Part shown: positions 1 through 7,454 of the stretch, in pieces
How positions within the stretch are numbered: the first letter of the stretch is position 1
Layout of the letters: every line of letters starts with the position of its first letter
Assembly: GCA_003123965.1 (NCBI GenBank)
Contig: NNSL01000416.1
Coordinates: 1-10,504 of the forward strand
Reading direction: 5' to 3'
Source of the DNA: Balneolaceae bacterium SMO_bin1
Lineage (GTDB): Bacteria > Bacteroidota > Rhodothermia > Balneolales > Balneolaceae
Length of the DNA: 10,504 bases
Position numbers and translations under genes: made by a program
The notes under the pieces: model-generated
What the model was told of the DNA's origin: nothing
Seen by the model: the letters and a program-made list of their open reading frames with translations, nothing else
The model's database searches: none

Positions 1-185
1 ACGTCAAGCACGCCGAAATCAACTTTGTAGCCAAATTCTTCTTCGATAAATTGATGAATGCGCTTACCCATTTGCACGCCGCGGGTTTGCATACCAATTA
101 TTGCGAGCGAACTGGGAGTGTCGTGCGGTTCTAAAAATTGATGGGCAAATCGCCGGTAGGTGCGATCGAGATCTTCCGCCGACAT
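1..185 (-). CDS. pyrR: PyrR bifunctional protein, N-terminal part (cut by window edge)
   Basis: This is the N-terminal part of a PyrR-type protein, a phosphoribosyltransferase-fold regulator of pyrimidine genes that often also has uracil phosphoribosyltransferase activity. About 61 residues are visible, beginning MSAEDLDRTYRRFAHQF. They continue into IIGMQTRGVQMGKRIHQFIE, which matches the family's conserved 'GIKTRG..LAKRL' segment, and then VDFGVLDV, matching 'VGELDIT'. The rest, including the PRPP-binding loop, lies outside the window. The ATG at 183-185 has a GGAG 12 bases upstream. The frame is open upstream to a stop at 240-242, and the residues KAKIM just before this ATG resemble the family's N-terminal 'KAVIL'. 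The true start may therefore be a TTG at 201-203, 216-218 or 225-227. It is transcribed away from sucC. Confidence 0.82.
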   Translation of the reverse strand, partial: MSAEDLDRTYRRFAHQFLEPHDTPSSLAIIGMQTRGVQMGKRIHQFIEEEFGYKVDFGVLD

Positions 186-251
186 GATTTTTGCTTTCTC
201 CAACGGTGTGCCTGGCAATTGGTTCAAAATAACTACTCGTTAAACGCCGTC

Positions 252-280
252 AATTTAGGCAAAGGATGCTACGATCACAA
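252..280 (-). promoter_or_regulatory. Candidate sigma-70-like promoter for pyrR
   Basis: Read on the minus strand, TTGTGA (275-280) is separated by exactly 17 bases from TAAATT (252-257), a good match to a -35/-10 pair. Transcription would begin near 245, leaving about 60 bases before the ATG at 185, or about 20 before the upstream TTG candidates. I saw no obvious PyrR-type attenuator hairpin in this short leader. Prediction by pattern only. Confidence 0.4.
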
Positions 281-468
281 TTAATTTTGCTGCTCGTAAT
301 AAATAATTAACTACTTATGCGCCAATCACACCGGACCCAAAAAGCCAGGCAGCGTTGAAGAGTTGAATCACCGAATTTAAACTATATGAAATTTAGGCGT
401 CGTTTTCGCCTGTGCTTAATGCTCATCATTTGTTATATTAAGCGACCTGAATTCGGGCGGAGGCGCTA

Positions 469-496
469 TTGCTCCGTTGCCGCAACATGCTATTAT
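469..496 (+). promoter_or_regulatory. Candidate promoter for sucC
   Basis: TTGCTC (469-474) is followed after 16 bases by TATTAT (491-496). Transcription would start near 503, giving a leader of about 20 bases before the sucC ATG at 524. No Shine-Dalgarno sequence is visible in the leader, as is common in the Bacteroidota group. The intergenic stretch 243-468 otherwise holds only a weak hairpin (AGGCG 395-399 with CGCCT 407-411) of unknown meaning. Confidence 0.4.
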
Positions 497-523
497 CATT
501 AATTCTACAAGCTATTACTGATT

Positions 524-1732
524 ATGAAGATACACGAGTACCAAGCCAAGCAAATTTTAAGTGATCACGGCGTGGCTGTACCGGCCGGCGCTGTTGCTGA
601 AACTACCGATGAAGCCGTTAAAGCCGCCGAAAAAATGAAAGCTGACGGCACTACCCTGTTCGTTGTAAAAGCGCAAATTCACGCGGGCGGACGCGGTAAG
701 GGTGAAACTAAAAACAGCGGCTCAAGCGGCGTTATTCTCTGCAAAACTATTGATGAAGTACGTGATGCGGCCGAAGCGATGCTCGGCGATGTGCTCGTAA
801 CCAAGCAAACCGGCGACGAAGGCCAAAAAGTGCAGAGCGTGTACGTAACCGACGGCGTTGATATTGAAGAAGAGTTTTACCTCGGCATTCTGCTCGACCG
901 CGCCAAGAGCAAAAACGTGATTATGGTTTCTACTGAGGGCGGCATGAACATTGAGGAAGTGGCTGAAGAAACACCCGAAAAAATTGTGAAAGAATGGGTT
1001 GAGCCGGGCATGGACTTGCAGCACAATCAAGCACGTCACCTGGCCTACGAACTTGGACTCGAGGGCGATGCCTTTAAGCAGGGCGTTAAGCTCATCATGA
1101 AGCTGTATAACTGCTACCAAAAAACCGACGCCAGCCTGGTTGAGATCAACCCGCTGGTGGTTACACCAAGCAACGAAGTGTACGCATTGGACGCTAAAAT
1201 GACGTTCGACGATAATGCGCTATTCCGCCATAAAGATATTCAGGAGTTGCGTGATGAATCCGAAGAGAACCCTGTAGAACTGGAAGCTTCGGAATACGGG
1301 CTTAATTACATTAAGCTAGACGGAAATGTGGGATGCATGGTAAATGGCGCAGGATTGGCCATGGCTACTATGGATATCATTAAACTTTCCGGCGGCGAAC
1401 CGGCTAACTTCCTGGATGTAGGCGGCAGCGCCAATGTTGAAACCGTGAAAAACGGCTTCCGCATCATCCTTGAAGATCAAAACGTAAAAGCCATTTTGAT
1501 TAACATTTTTGGCGGTATTGTTCGCTGCGATCGCGTGGCCAACGGCGTGATTGAAGCAGTAAAAGATCCCGAAATCGCTGAAAAGGTTGAAAACGTACCC
1601 ATTATTGTACGTCTGCAGGGCACCAACGCTGAGGAAGCGAAAGAGATCATCGACAACAGCGATCTGAACGTAATTTCTGCGGTACTGCTGAAAGAAGCAG
1701 CCGAAGAAGTTTCGAAAGTACTGGCAGCTTAA
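524..1732 (+). CDS. sucC: Succinyl-CoA synthetase (ADP-forming) subunit beta
   Basis: Beta subunit of succinyl-CoA synthetase, which interconverts succinyl-CoA and succinate with formation of ATP or GTP in the TCA cycle; cytoplasmic, working with the alpha subunit SucD. At 402 residues it is slightly longer than the E. coli protein (388). It opens MKIHEYQAKQIL, the family's N-terminal signature, followed by an ATP-grasp domain with the nucleotide-binding loop QIHAGGRGKG (51-60) and the metal-site region EINPL (207-211) and D224. The C-terminal CoA-ligase domain has GAGLAMATMD (275-284), FLDVGGSA (296-303) and INIFGGIVRCD (326-336). No sucD follows: a terminator comes directly after, so the alpha subunit must be encoded elsewhere. 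The gene is intact and appears monocistronic. The start at 524 gives the expected N terminus and lies about 20 bases after the predicted transcription start. Confidence 0.97.
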   Translation: MKIHEYQAKQILSDHGVAVPAGAVAETTDEAVKAAEKMKADGTTLFVVKAQIHAGGRGKGETKNSGSSGVILCKTIDEVRDAAEAMLGDVLVTKQTGDEGQKVQSVYVTDGVDIEEEFYLGILLDRAKSKNVIMVSTEGGMNIEEVAEETPEKIVKEWVEPGMDLQHNQARHLAYELGLEGDAFKQGVKLIMKLYNCYQKTDASLVEINPLVVTPSNEVYALDAKMTFDDNALFRHKDIQELRDESEENPVELEASEYGLNYIKLDGNVGCMVNGAGLAMATMDIIKLSGGEPANFLDVGGSANVETVKNGFRIILEDQNVKAILINIFGGIVRCDRVANGVIEAVKDPEIAEKVENVPIIVRLQGTNAEEAKEIIDNSDLNVISAVLLKEAAEEVSKVLAA

Positions 1733-1753
1733 TTCAGTACTTTAACAGCCATT

Positions 1754-1793
1754 AAAAAAGCCCGAAAGTGTTGAAACTTTCGGGCTTTTCTTT
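1754..1793. terminator. Bidirectional intrinsic terminator between sucC and trhO
   Basis: A perfect 14-bp stem pairs 1756-1769 with 1776-1789 around a 6-base loop (GTTGAA). The GC core is GCCCGAAAGT/ACTTTCGGGC. T-runs follow on the plus strand (1786-1789 and 1791-1794) and on the minus strand (complement of the A-run 1754-1759). It sits between two convergent genes and should end transcription from both. Confidence 0.9.
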
Positions 1794-1816
1794 TGTTAAG
1801 TTTTTCGGCTAAATCC

Positions 1817-2773
1817 CTATCCGGTTTCTTCTTCCAACTCGCGTTCCTTAAAGTCTTCATCAAAGTAGTTATACCACTTCCGAAACGGTCGAAATGCATG
1901 CTCTGGGTCAAAGGGACGCTTATAGTCGCTTTGCCGACACTCCTCGCTACAGCAACCTTCCATTTTACGGGCGCCCTCTTCAGAGCATACAAACAGCTTA
2001 TTGCACTCCATATTCGCGCAATTAATATACGTATCGGCCGGCTTGCCGGTAATTTCGCAGCGCGCAATCGGCTCCATGTCATCTTCGTTTACCGGCACTA
2101 CCAAGCGGTCATCAAACACAAAGCATTTGCCTTTAAAATGCTTGCCGCCCTCTTCTTTTCCGTATCGTAAAATGCCGCCGTGCAGCTGATTTACATCATC
2201 CCAGCCGCGTTCTTTCATCAGCACCGAAAACTTCTCACACCGGATGCCGCCCGTGCAGTACATCAGCACTTTTTTGTCCTTGTCTACCTGCAGGTTGTCG
2301 AGCCATTCGGGAAACTGGTAAAAATTCTCAACTTCCGGGGTGATGGCGCCTTCAAAGTGCCCAATTTTAGATTCGTAATCATTGCGTACGTCAATTAGTA
2401 CGTAGTCATCTTCCGACTCCATCACCTGTTTCCATTCCTCGGGCTCCAGGTATTTGCCGCCTTTTGCAGGATCGGCTTCGGTGTGCAGCGCCACAATTTC
2501 ATCGCGCGTTTTGCAAACGAGTTTGGCAAACGGAATGTAGTCGCTGGTGTCCGTCTTAAAATCGATACCTTCAAATCCGTTAATTCCCGTCAGGTGATCT
2601 TTATATTTCTGCACTTGCTCCGGGGTGCCGCCCAGCGTGCCGTTGATGCCTTCATCGCCCACATAAATGCGGCCTTTTACCCCGAGTTCCTTACAAAAGG
2701 CTTTATGATCGGCAACAAACTGCTCTGGATCATCGATAGACGTAAATTTATAATATAGAATTACTTCGTACAT
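1817..2773 (-). CDS. trhO: tRNA uridine(34) hydroxylase (rhodanese domain)
   Basis: TrhO (formerly YceA/UPF0176) hydroxylates uridine at the wobble position 34 of certain tRNAs using molecular oxygen, the first step toward (m)cmo5U-type modifications; cytoplasmic. The 318-residue protein has the usual architecture. An N-terminal acylphosphatase-like domain contains GRIYVGDEGINGTLGG (34-49). A rhodanese domain follows, with LIDVRNDYE (126-134) and the active-site loop CTGGIRCEK (173-181; catalytic C173 by family comparison). The tail is Cys-rich (C239, C252, C257, C263, C274, C275, C279) and probably binds metal. Length and motifs are normal and the gene is intact. It lies 102 bases downstream of the metallo-beta-lactamase-fold gene on the same strand. 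I see no clear terminator in that gap and only a weak promoter possibility, so co-transcription cannot be excluded. It converges on sucC at the shared terminator. Confidence 0.95.
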   Translation of the reverse strand: MYEVILYYKFTSIDDPEQFVADHKAFCKELGVKGRIYVGDEGINGTLGGTPEQVQKYKDHLTGINGFEGIDFKTDTSDYIPFAKLVCKTRDEIVALHTEADPAKGGKYLEPEEWKQVMESEDDYVLIDVRNDYESKIGHFEGAITPEVENFYQFPEWLDNLQVDKDKKVLMYCTGGIRCEKFSVLMKERGWDDVNQLHGGILRYGKEEGGKHFKGKCFVFDDRLVVPVNEDDMEPIARCEITGKPADTYINCANMECNKLFVCSEEGARKMEGCCSEECRQSDYKRPFDPEHAFRPFRKWYNYFDEDFKERELEEETG

Positions 2774-2875
2774 AGTTTGTGATATTCAGATCAGATAGTG
2801 TTTTACTTTTAAGCCCTTAAAAATAAGAAAAGATTGAACTAAACGTGAAATAGGCCTGCCGCAAGTTCGCTTTTT

Positions 2876-3843
2876 TCACAATTCAAACGTTTGATGTAAA
2901 CGTGCCAAATTAAACCCCTTTTTACGTATAAGTGCAGACTGTTCACTTTCTGGGTGAATGGCCGGATTGGTGTGATTAAAGTGTATAAAATAAATCTTGT
3001 TCTTCTTGGCCGGTGAGAGATCTTCAAATAGGTCCATGCTCTCAATAATAAATGGATGCGGTATTTCTGAAATATCCCGGTTGTTTACTTCCTCTCCATC
3101 ATAAAACGTGGCATCAAGAAAGGCATAGTCAACTTCTTTAATCATATCGATAATACTTTTCGACCACTTTTCCCATTTGTCGATATCTGGAATAAACAGG
3201 GCCTTTTTGTTCGGCCCTTCGATCAGATAGCCCGCCGTTTCTGAGTACTCATCTCGATGCGGTACTAAAAAGGGCGTTACTTCCAAGTTCGGTGAAAGCC
3301 TTACTTTTTGATCAGGCCGAAGCTGTTTTAGCGTTATATTATTCAGACTTACCAACTGCTCCCAGGGGCCATTGGTCTCAAGGAATTTTTTCATGCGGGG
3401 CAATGCATACACCGGAACGCCGTCGCCCCCAGCGCCTCACGTCCCAAGTACATCAATCCCGTGTAGTGACCGATGTGGGCATGGGTAAGGAAAATGCCAT
3501 CCGGTGTTTCCCCAGCTTTAAAAGGGCTCTTTTTCTTAAGCGTCTTCAATTGCGAAGGAAAATCAGGAGTCGCCTCAAAAAGCCAATTCTGTTGATTGAC
3601 GGGATCAATAATTCCAAGTGAAACTACCTTGGGACTTGCATCCGGATTGTTAAAAAGAGCTTGGCAATCATCGCGGGTGCAACCTATATGGGGCATCCCG
3701 GCATCTTGCGCATTCCCCAGCACGATGATTGATATATCGTCAATAGCAGTGCTTTCGTTCGCCGATTGCACAGACTGTTCTGCAGAAGATTGCTGACCAC
3801 AACTGATAAGCAACAGGCAAGAAAAATATACTATCCATTTCAT
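2876..3843 (-). pseudogene. PqqB-like metallo-beta-lactamase-fold lipoprotein, frameshifted
   Basis: Two overlapping minus-strand frames (3843-3391 and 3412-2876) together encode one metallo-beta-lactamase-fold hydrolase of about 322 residues resembling PqqB. The substrate is unknown. The N terminus is a lipoprotein signal: a hydrophobic stretch ending in the lipobox LISC, with C15 as the lipidation site. Then come VLGNAQDAGMPHIGC (41-55) and the metal motif HAHIGH (121-126), where the usual Asp of HxHxDH is Gly. The second part carries a PHRDE segment, FIPDIDKW, YAFLDATFYDGEE and a late IHFNHTNP. The break lies near 3410-3430. The first frame runs off into RCMHCPA and stops, while the second continues as YALPRMKKFL. 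Adding one base to the G-run (plus-strand C-run 3426-3430) would join them as GREALGGDGVPVYALPRM. This could be a sequence error or a real mutation. The gene starts 45 bases after the stop of fumarylacetoacetase. Confidence 0.85.
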
Positions 3844-3888
3844 GAAATAATCATCATAGCATTGAATATCAGAGCTGCAGAGAATGAA

Positions 3889-5178
3889 TTATTGCGCCAG
3901 CTCTTTCGGCGGCAAAATGTGACCGCTTACTTCGCCGAAGCCGATGCGGTAGCCGTCGCCTTGCGCAAAGCCGGTCATGGTTATAGTATCTCCGTCTTCG
4001 ATGAATTTACGCTCTTCGCCATTCGGCAGCTGAATGGGATTTTCGCCTTTCCACGTCAGCTCCAGCATGCTTCCGTACGAATCTTCGCTTTCCCCGCTGA
4101 TGGTACCTGATGCGTACAAATCACCCGCACGCACGTTACAGCCGGTTACCGTTTGATGCGCCAGCTGCTGGTTCATACTCCAGTACAGGTTCTTATAATT
4201 GGAGCGGCAAATGCATTTGGGCGCGTCCATATTCTTGGCTTTCAAATAAACTTCCAGCTCAACATCGTACCAACCGTCGTCGGATTTCAAATACGGCAGC
4301 GGCTCGGGATCCTGCTCAGGCCCCTCTGTTTTGAACGGCTCAAGTGCATCCAGCGTCACAATCCACGGGGATACTGTTGTGGCCCAGTTCTTCGCCAGAA
4401 ACGGCCCAAGCGGCACATATTCCCATTTCTGAATATCGCGCGCACTCCAGTCGTTCACCAGCATCAACCCAAAAATGTGGTCTTTAGCATTTTTCACCGA
4501 AATGCGATCGCCGAGCTCGTTGCCCTGGCCGGTTAAAAAGCCCATTTCCAGCTCAAAGTCGAGCAGTTGGCTGGGACCAAAAACCGGGTCGGCATCCTCA
4601 TCGGGCTTGGTTTGCCCCTGCGGGCGATGCAGGTCGGTTCCGCTCACCACAATGGAGCTGGCCCGACCGTGATAACCCACCGGCAGGTGCTTCCAGTTTG
4701 GTTTCAACGCATTTTCCGGCCCGCGGAACATGGTGCCCACATTGCGCGCATGCTGCTCCGAGGAATAAAAATCAGTGTAATCGCCAATCTGCACCGGCAA
4801 CATCATTTCCACTTCACTCTGCGGTGTGATGGCCCGCTCGCGCAGCGATTCATTATCACGCAGCTTAGGTTCATCAGCGCTGAGCAAATTGCTGATAGTA
4901 GCTCGTGCCTCGGCCCAGGCCTTGCGATCGAGCCGCATGAATTTGTTAAGCGTACGTTCGTTAAACACGCGCTTCCCTGCCAGTTCAGGCCCGTTGAACA
5001 GATCGGCTTCTTCGAGCACAGCTAGATTCACCACATATTCGCCTATGGCTGTACAAATAAATACTTCGCCGCCATCTTCGGCACGACATACGCCATAGGG
5101 CAGATTTTGAATGGGAAAATGCGAATCGGGATCAACGTCGATAAATGATGTCAGTTTCGGATCGTTGGTTGGATGCAT
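3889..5178 (-). CDS. fahA: Fumarylacetoacetase
   Basis: Hydrolyses 4-fumarylacetoacetate to fumarate and acetoacetate (EC 3.7.1.2), the last step of tyrosine/homogentisate breakdown; cytoplasmic and metal-dependent. The 429-residue length matches the family. Aligned by eye to the well-studied mammalian enzyme with an offset of ten, the key residues are present: metal ligands D136, E209, E211 and D243; catalytic H143 in DFYSSEQHARNVG; R152; Y169 in GYHGRASS; K263 in LGPFLAKNWATTVSPW. ASGTISGES (356-364) and GSMLELTWKG (369-378) complete the C-terminal fold. The gene is intact. It starts 82 bases after the unassigned protein, with which it probably shares a transcript. No homogentisate dioxygenase, 4-hydroxyphenylpyruvate dioxygenase or maleylacetoacetate isomerase is present nearby. 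The leader has no Shine-Dalgarno sequence but carries a tandem AATTCTTAATT element. Confidence 0.97.
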   Translation of the reverse strand: MHPTNDPKLTSFIDVDPDSHFPIQNLPYGVCRAEDGGEVFICTAIGEYVVNLAVLEEADLFNGPELAGKRVFNERTLNKFMRLDRKAWAEARATISNLLSADEPKLRDNESLRERAITPQSEVEMMLPVQIGDYTDFYSSEQHARNVGTMFRGPENALKPNWKHLPVGYHGRASSIVVSGTDLHRPQGQTKPDEDADPVFGPSQLLDFELEMGFLTGQGNELGDRISVKNAKDHIFGLMLVNDWSARDIQKWEYVPLGPFLAKNWATTVSPWIVTLDALEPFKTEGPEQDPEPLPYLKSDDGWYDVELEVYLKAKNMDAPKCICRSNYKNLYWSMNQQLAHQTVTGCNVRAGDLYASGTISGESEDSYGSMLELTWKGENPIQLPNGEERKFIEDGDTITMTGFAQGDGYRIGFGEVSGHILPPKELAQ

Positions 5179-5185
5179 TTTTTAG

Positions 5186-5211
5186 GAATTAAGAATTATA
5201 AATTAAGAATT
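5186..5211 (-). repeat. Tandem AATTCTTAATT motif in fumarylacetoacetase leader
   Basis: The 11-mer AATTAAGAATT (plus-strand reading) occurs at 5187-5197 and again at 5201-5211, a 14-base period. On the coding strand the block ends 7 bases before the ATG. A 14-base stretch, GAATTAAGAATTAT (5186-5199), recurs exactly at 7455-7468 just before hemW. It could be a leader element, a translation enhancer or a dispersed AT-rich repeat; the sequence alone does not decide. Confidence 0.5.
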
Positions 5212-5260
5212 TAAAAAGCTTTACAGCACTACCTGGCTAATACACTTCTTAATCACATGT

Positions 5261-6244
5261 TTAAAAAAGATTGAGTTTTTGCAGATCTTCAATTGGTTCT
5301 TCAAAACTGCAGCTTCCATAAGAAAGCAGCGCTGTTTCGCGCAACGCAGCAATTTCTTCGGTGGAGATGCTGTACTCTTTCCAGCTGAAATTTTCATCGG
5401 TGAACGAAAACTGCTCAGCATCTTCCTCATTCAAAATATTTTCGAGTTCAGAAGCATTCAAGTCATGCGCATAGCCCAGCATCGCCCCGCCGAAGACATT
5501 AAAAAATCCGTGCATTTTGGTTTGAACCGATTCGGCGTAGTGCCGCACCGGATGATGCAAACCCGCCGTGCCCTTAACGGCTACATTATGCTCACGGGCT
5601 TTTGTCAGCACAAACGCCACTTGCTCAACACTGGGAAAATGCTCGGGCTCAACCCCGCCACAGCGTAATTTAAAAGCGGCATATTGGTAATTCTGGGTTT
5701 TCAGTAGCTGCTGATTATGAAGAGCCAGCGCTCTTAGAATCGCTTCAACGTTCTTTCGCCACGTAGCGTCCAGCACCCCTTCGTAAAAAATCATAGAGGG
5801 CGTCTCCTCAGATTGGCTGAGCTGCAGGGCAGTATCATCCATAAGCTTTTGCAGAAGCTCAACATCATTGGAAAGCGCCGCTTCTTTCGGCAGCTTCATT
5901 TCCAGCATATCCGTAGCCACCTGATTGGGATATGTGTCGCAAAACTCGGTGCAATGCTCCAAGACGGCATCAATTTCACTGGAAAATTCGCTAAGGGTAT
6001 CCGTACCTTTCCCCAGTACTGAAAACGGAAAAGGGGTTTTCGCCGAAAAATAATCGCCCGCATACGCTGACAAATCACTTAAGCGCCGAGCCGGAATAAT
6101 AAAGCGCGAAAGCATCCAGGCATTGCTGCCGGCAACGTACTGAGCGTAGTTTTCTATTGCTTCTTCAAGCGGCAGATCGGCCGGAGGGAAAAGCCCCGCA
6201 TAATCGATCATATTATTCATAAAGGCTTCGAGACTTTTCTTCAT
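5261..6244 (-). CDS. Protein of unknown function adjacent to fumarylacetoacetase
   Basis: I do not recognise an assigned function for this 327-residue protein. It has no signal peptide or membrane segment and is probably cytoplasmic. Segments that look constrained are IDYAGLFPPA (13-22), FIIPARRL (48-55), MIFYEG (151-156), FKLRCGG (191-197), VAVKGTAGLHHPVRH (221-235), FFNVFGG (247-253) and GSCSFEEPIEDL (310-321). The alternation of short beta-like strands with helices, with polar residues at strand ends, would suit a (beta/alpha) barrel enzyme, and HHPVRH could be catalytic or metal-binding; both points are inference. It sits 82 bases upstream of fumarylacetoacetase on the same strand and has its own candidate promoter, so the two are probably co-transcribed. 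That hints at a role in aromatic amino-acid breakdown or a related pathway. The frame is intact, with coding character throughout. The ATG at 6244 is a reasonable start, with no strong ribosome-binding site. Confidence 0.88.
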   Translation of the reverse strand: MKKSLEAFMNNMIDYAGLFPPADLPLEEAIENYAQYVAGSNAWMLSRFIIPARRLSDLSAYAGDYFSAKTPFPFSVLGKGTDTLSEFSSEIDAVLEHCTEFCDTYPNQVATDMLEMKLPKEAALSNDVELLQKLMDDTALQLSQSEETPSMIFYEGVLDATWRKNVEAILRALALHNQQLLKTQNYQYAAFKLRCGGVEPEHFPSVEQVAFVLTKAREHNVAVKGTAGLHHPVRHYAESVQTKMHGFFNVFGGAMLGYAHDLNASELENILNEEDAEQFSFTDENFSWKEYSISTEEIAALRETALLSYGSCSFEEPIEDLQKLNLF

Positions 6245-6286
6245 ACCGGGCTTTTAATCTTAGTTAATTACGATTCATAAAAGTTG

Positions 6287-6303
6287 TTCTATTTAGGATA
6301 GAA
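6287..6303. promoter_or_regulatory. Inverted repeat overlapping the -10 box (possible operator)
   Basis: TTCTATTTAGGATAGAA is a perfect inverted repeat with 6-bp arms (6287-6292 and 6298-6303) and a 5-base spacer. It covers the predicted -10 element and part of the spacer of the promoter for the unknown protein and fumarylacetoacetase, which is where a repressor dimer would block transcription. No regulator gene is present in the window. Confidence 0.35.
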
Positions 6304-6318
6304 AATCAACGCGCGCAA
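6290..6318 (-). promoter_or_regulatory. Candidate promoter for the unknown protein-fumarylacetoacetase unit
   Basis: On the minus strand TTGCGC (6313-6318) is separated by 17 bases from TAAATA (6290-6295). It lies just after the hemW stop codon (6322) and about 45 bases before the next ATG (6244). This would give the downstream pair its own transcription unit, starting near 6283. Confidence 0.42.
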
Positions 6319-6321
6319 AAA

Positions 6322-7446
6322 CTATTTAGATGTGATCAAATCCAGCGTGATGGCATCGGCAATAAGCGTTCCGCTGCCGGTGAGCCGGATCGTATCATTC
6401 AGGTGAACAGTGCCTTTCTCCTGTTGTTCCTGCAAATAAATACGCTGGGCTTCACTGAATTTGTAGCTGTACTTTTCTGCCAACTCCTGTTCCGAAATAC
6501 CGCTTCGCGTTCGCAGTCCCATCATGATGCGTTCCTCGGCTAGCTGCTCGCAAGACAACTGCTCCATTTCACGTTTGGCCGGTGCTTTTAAATAGGCTTT
6601 AATATCAGGCTCGTTGCTCCAGCGCCGGGCTTCATCATCCCACCAAAATGAATGCGCCGCCGGACCCAAGCCCAGATAGTTTTCGTGCCGCCAATAGTTA
6701 CTATTGTGCTGGGCTTCGCTGCCCGGTTGGCTGTAGTTGCTTACTTCGTACCGCTCGATGCCTTCATCGGCTAATCGCTCATTCAGCAGCTCAAACTGCT
6801 CGGCTACGCGTTCATCTTTAGGCGGGTTGATACGGCCGAGCTCAACCTGCTTTCCCAGCCGCGTGCCCGACTCAACAGTAAGTGAATAGGCCGACACGTG
6901 CGGTGGTCGGTATTGCAGCAACAGGTCTAAATCGTCCGATAATTGCTCAAGCGTTTGCCCGGGATTGCCATAAATAAGATCAACCGTAAACGCGTTAAAC
7001 TTAGATTGACTGAGCAGTTCCAGGCACTGCAAGGCCTCATCCCGATCGTGGGCGCGATTCATAAATTCGAGCAGTTCGGGCTGGAATGACTGTACGCCCA
7101 TGCTGGCCCGGGTAATGCCCGCCTGTTTCAGCGCGGCAAGATAATCAGCCGTCACATCATCGGGATTCATTTCCAGGGTTACCTCCTCTGCCTCTATTGA
7201 AAAGGTGCTGTGCAGAGCCGAAAAAATGTCATCCAGCTGCTGCACAGGCAACAGGGAGGGCGTGCCGCCGCCAAGATAGATGGTGTTTACGGTTTCATCT
7301 GCAAAAGGAGTGCCCTGGTACGATTTGATTTCTGCAATCAACCCATCAACATATTCATCACGAAGCTGCTGGCGGGTCACAAAATAGAAATCACAATACG
7401 AGCAGGCCTGCTTGCAAAATGGGATATGGATATAAATTCCAGCCAT
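6322..7446 (-). CDS. hemW: Radical SAM heme chaperone HemW
   Basis: HemW is a radical-SAM-family protein that binds heme and delivers it to respiratory enzymes; it is often mis-annotated as coproporphyrinogen oxidase HemN. The 374 residues match the family length. The 4Fe-4S motif is C11-x3-C15-x2-C18 followed by DF. Phenylalanine in place of HemN's fourth cysteine is the HemW hallmark. Further motifs are YLGGGTPS (57-64), GVQSFQ, DLIYGNPGQT, and HNSNYWRHENYLGLGPAAHSF split across the HNxxYW heme-associated region, followed by the C-terminal HemN_C-like winged region. The gene is intact. It begins 23 bases after the gamma-carbonic-anhydrase-like gene, probably in one transcript, and its leader contains the 14-base motif also found before fumarylacetoacetase. 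Confidence 0.94.
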   Translation of the reverse strand: MAGIYIHIPFCKQACSYCDFYFVTRQQLRDEYVDGLIAEIKSYQGTPFADETVNTIYLGGGTPSLLPVQQLDDIFSALHSTFSIEAEEVTLEMNPDDVTADYLAALKQAGITRASMGVQSFQPELLEFMNRAHDRDEALQCLELLSQSKFNAFTVDLIYGNPGQTLEQLSDDLDLLLQYRPPHVSAYSLTVESGTRLGKQVELGRINPPKDERVAEQFELLNERLADEGIERYEVSNYSQPGSEAQHNSNYWRHENYLGLGPAAHSFWWDDEARRWSNEPDIKAYLKAPAKREMEQLSCEQLAEERIMMGLRTRSGISEQELAEKYSYKFSEAQRIYLQEQQEKGTVHLNDTIRLTGSGTLIADAITLDLITSK

Positions 7447-7454
7447 GTAATTGT

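Noticed and set aside
395..411. Small hairpin AGGCG/CGCCT in the pyrR-sucC gap.
   Set aside because: Only 5 bp with no T-run following; too weak to call a terminator or riboswitch.
386..502. A 38-codon plus-strand frame upstream of sucC beginning MKFRRRFRLCLMLIICY, looking like a basic-hydrophobic leader.
   Set aside because: It overlaps the predicted sucC promoter, is Arg/Cys-rich in an atypical way and has no ribosome-binding site or recognisable family; more likely a chance frame.
722..1120. Long antisense frames within sucC, trhO, fumarylacetoacetase and other genes.
   Set aside because: Codon-bias shadows of well-supported genes on the other strand; their translations show no domain-like pattern.
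3391..3430. Programmed ribosomal frameshift as an explanation for the split metallo-beta-lactamase-fold gene.
   Set aside because: No slippery heptamer with a downstream structure was evident, and two other unrelated genes in the window show similar single-base breaks.
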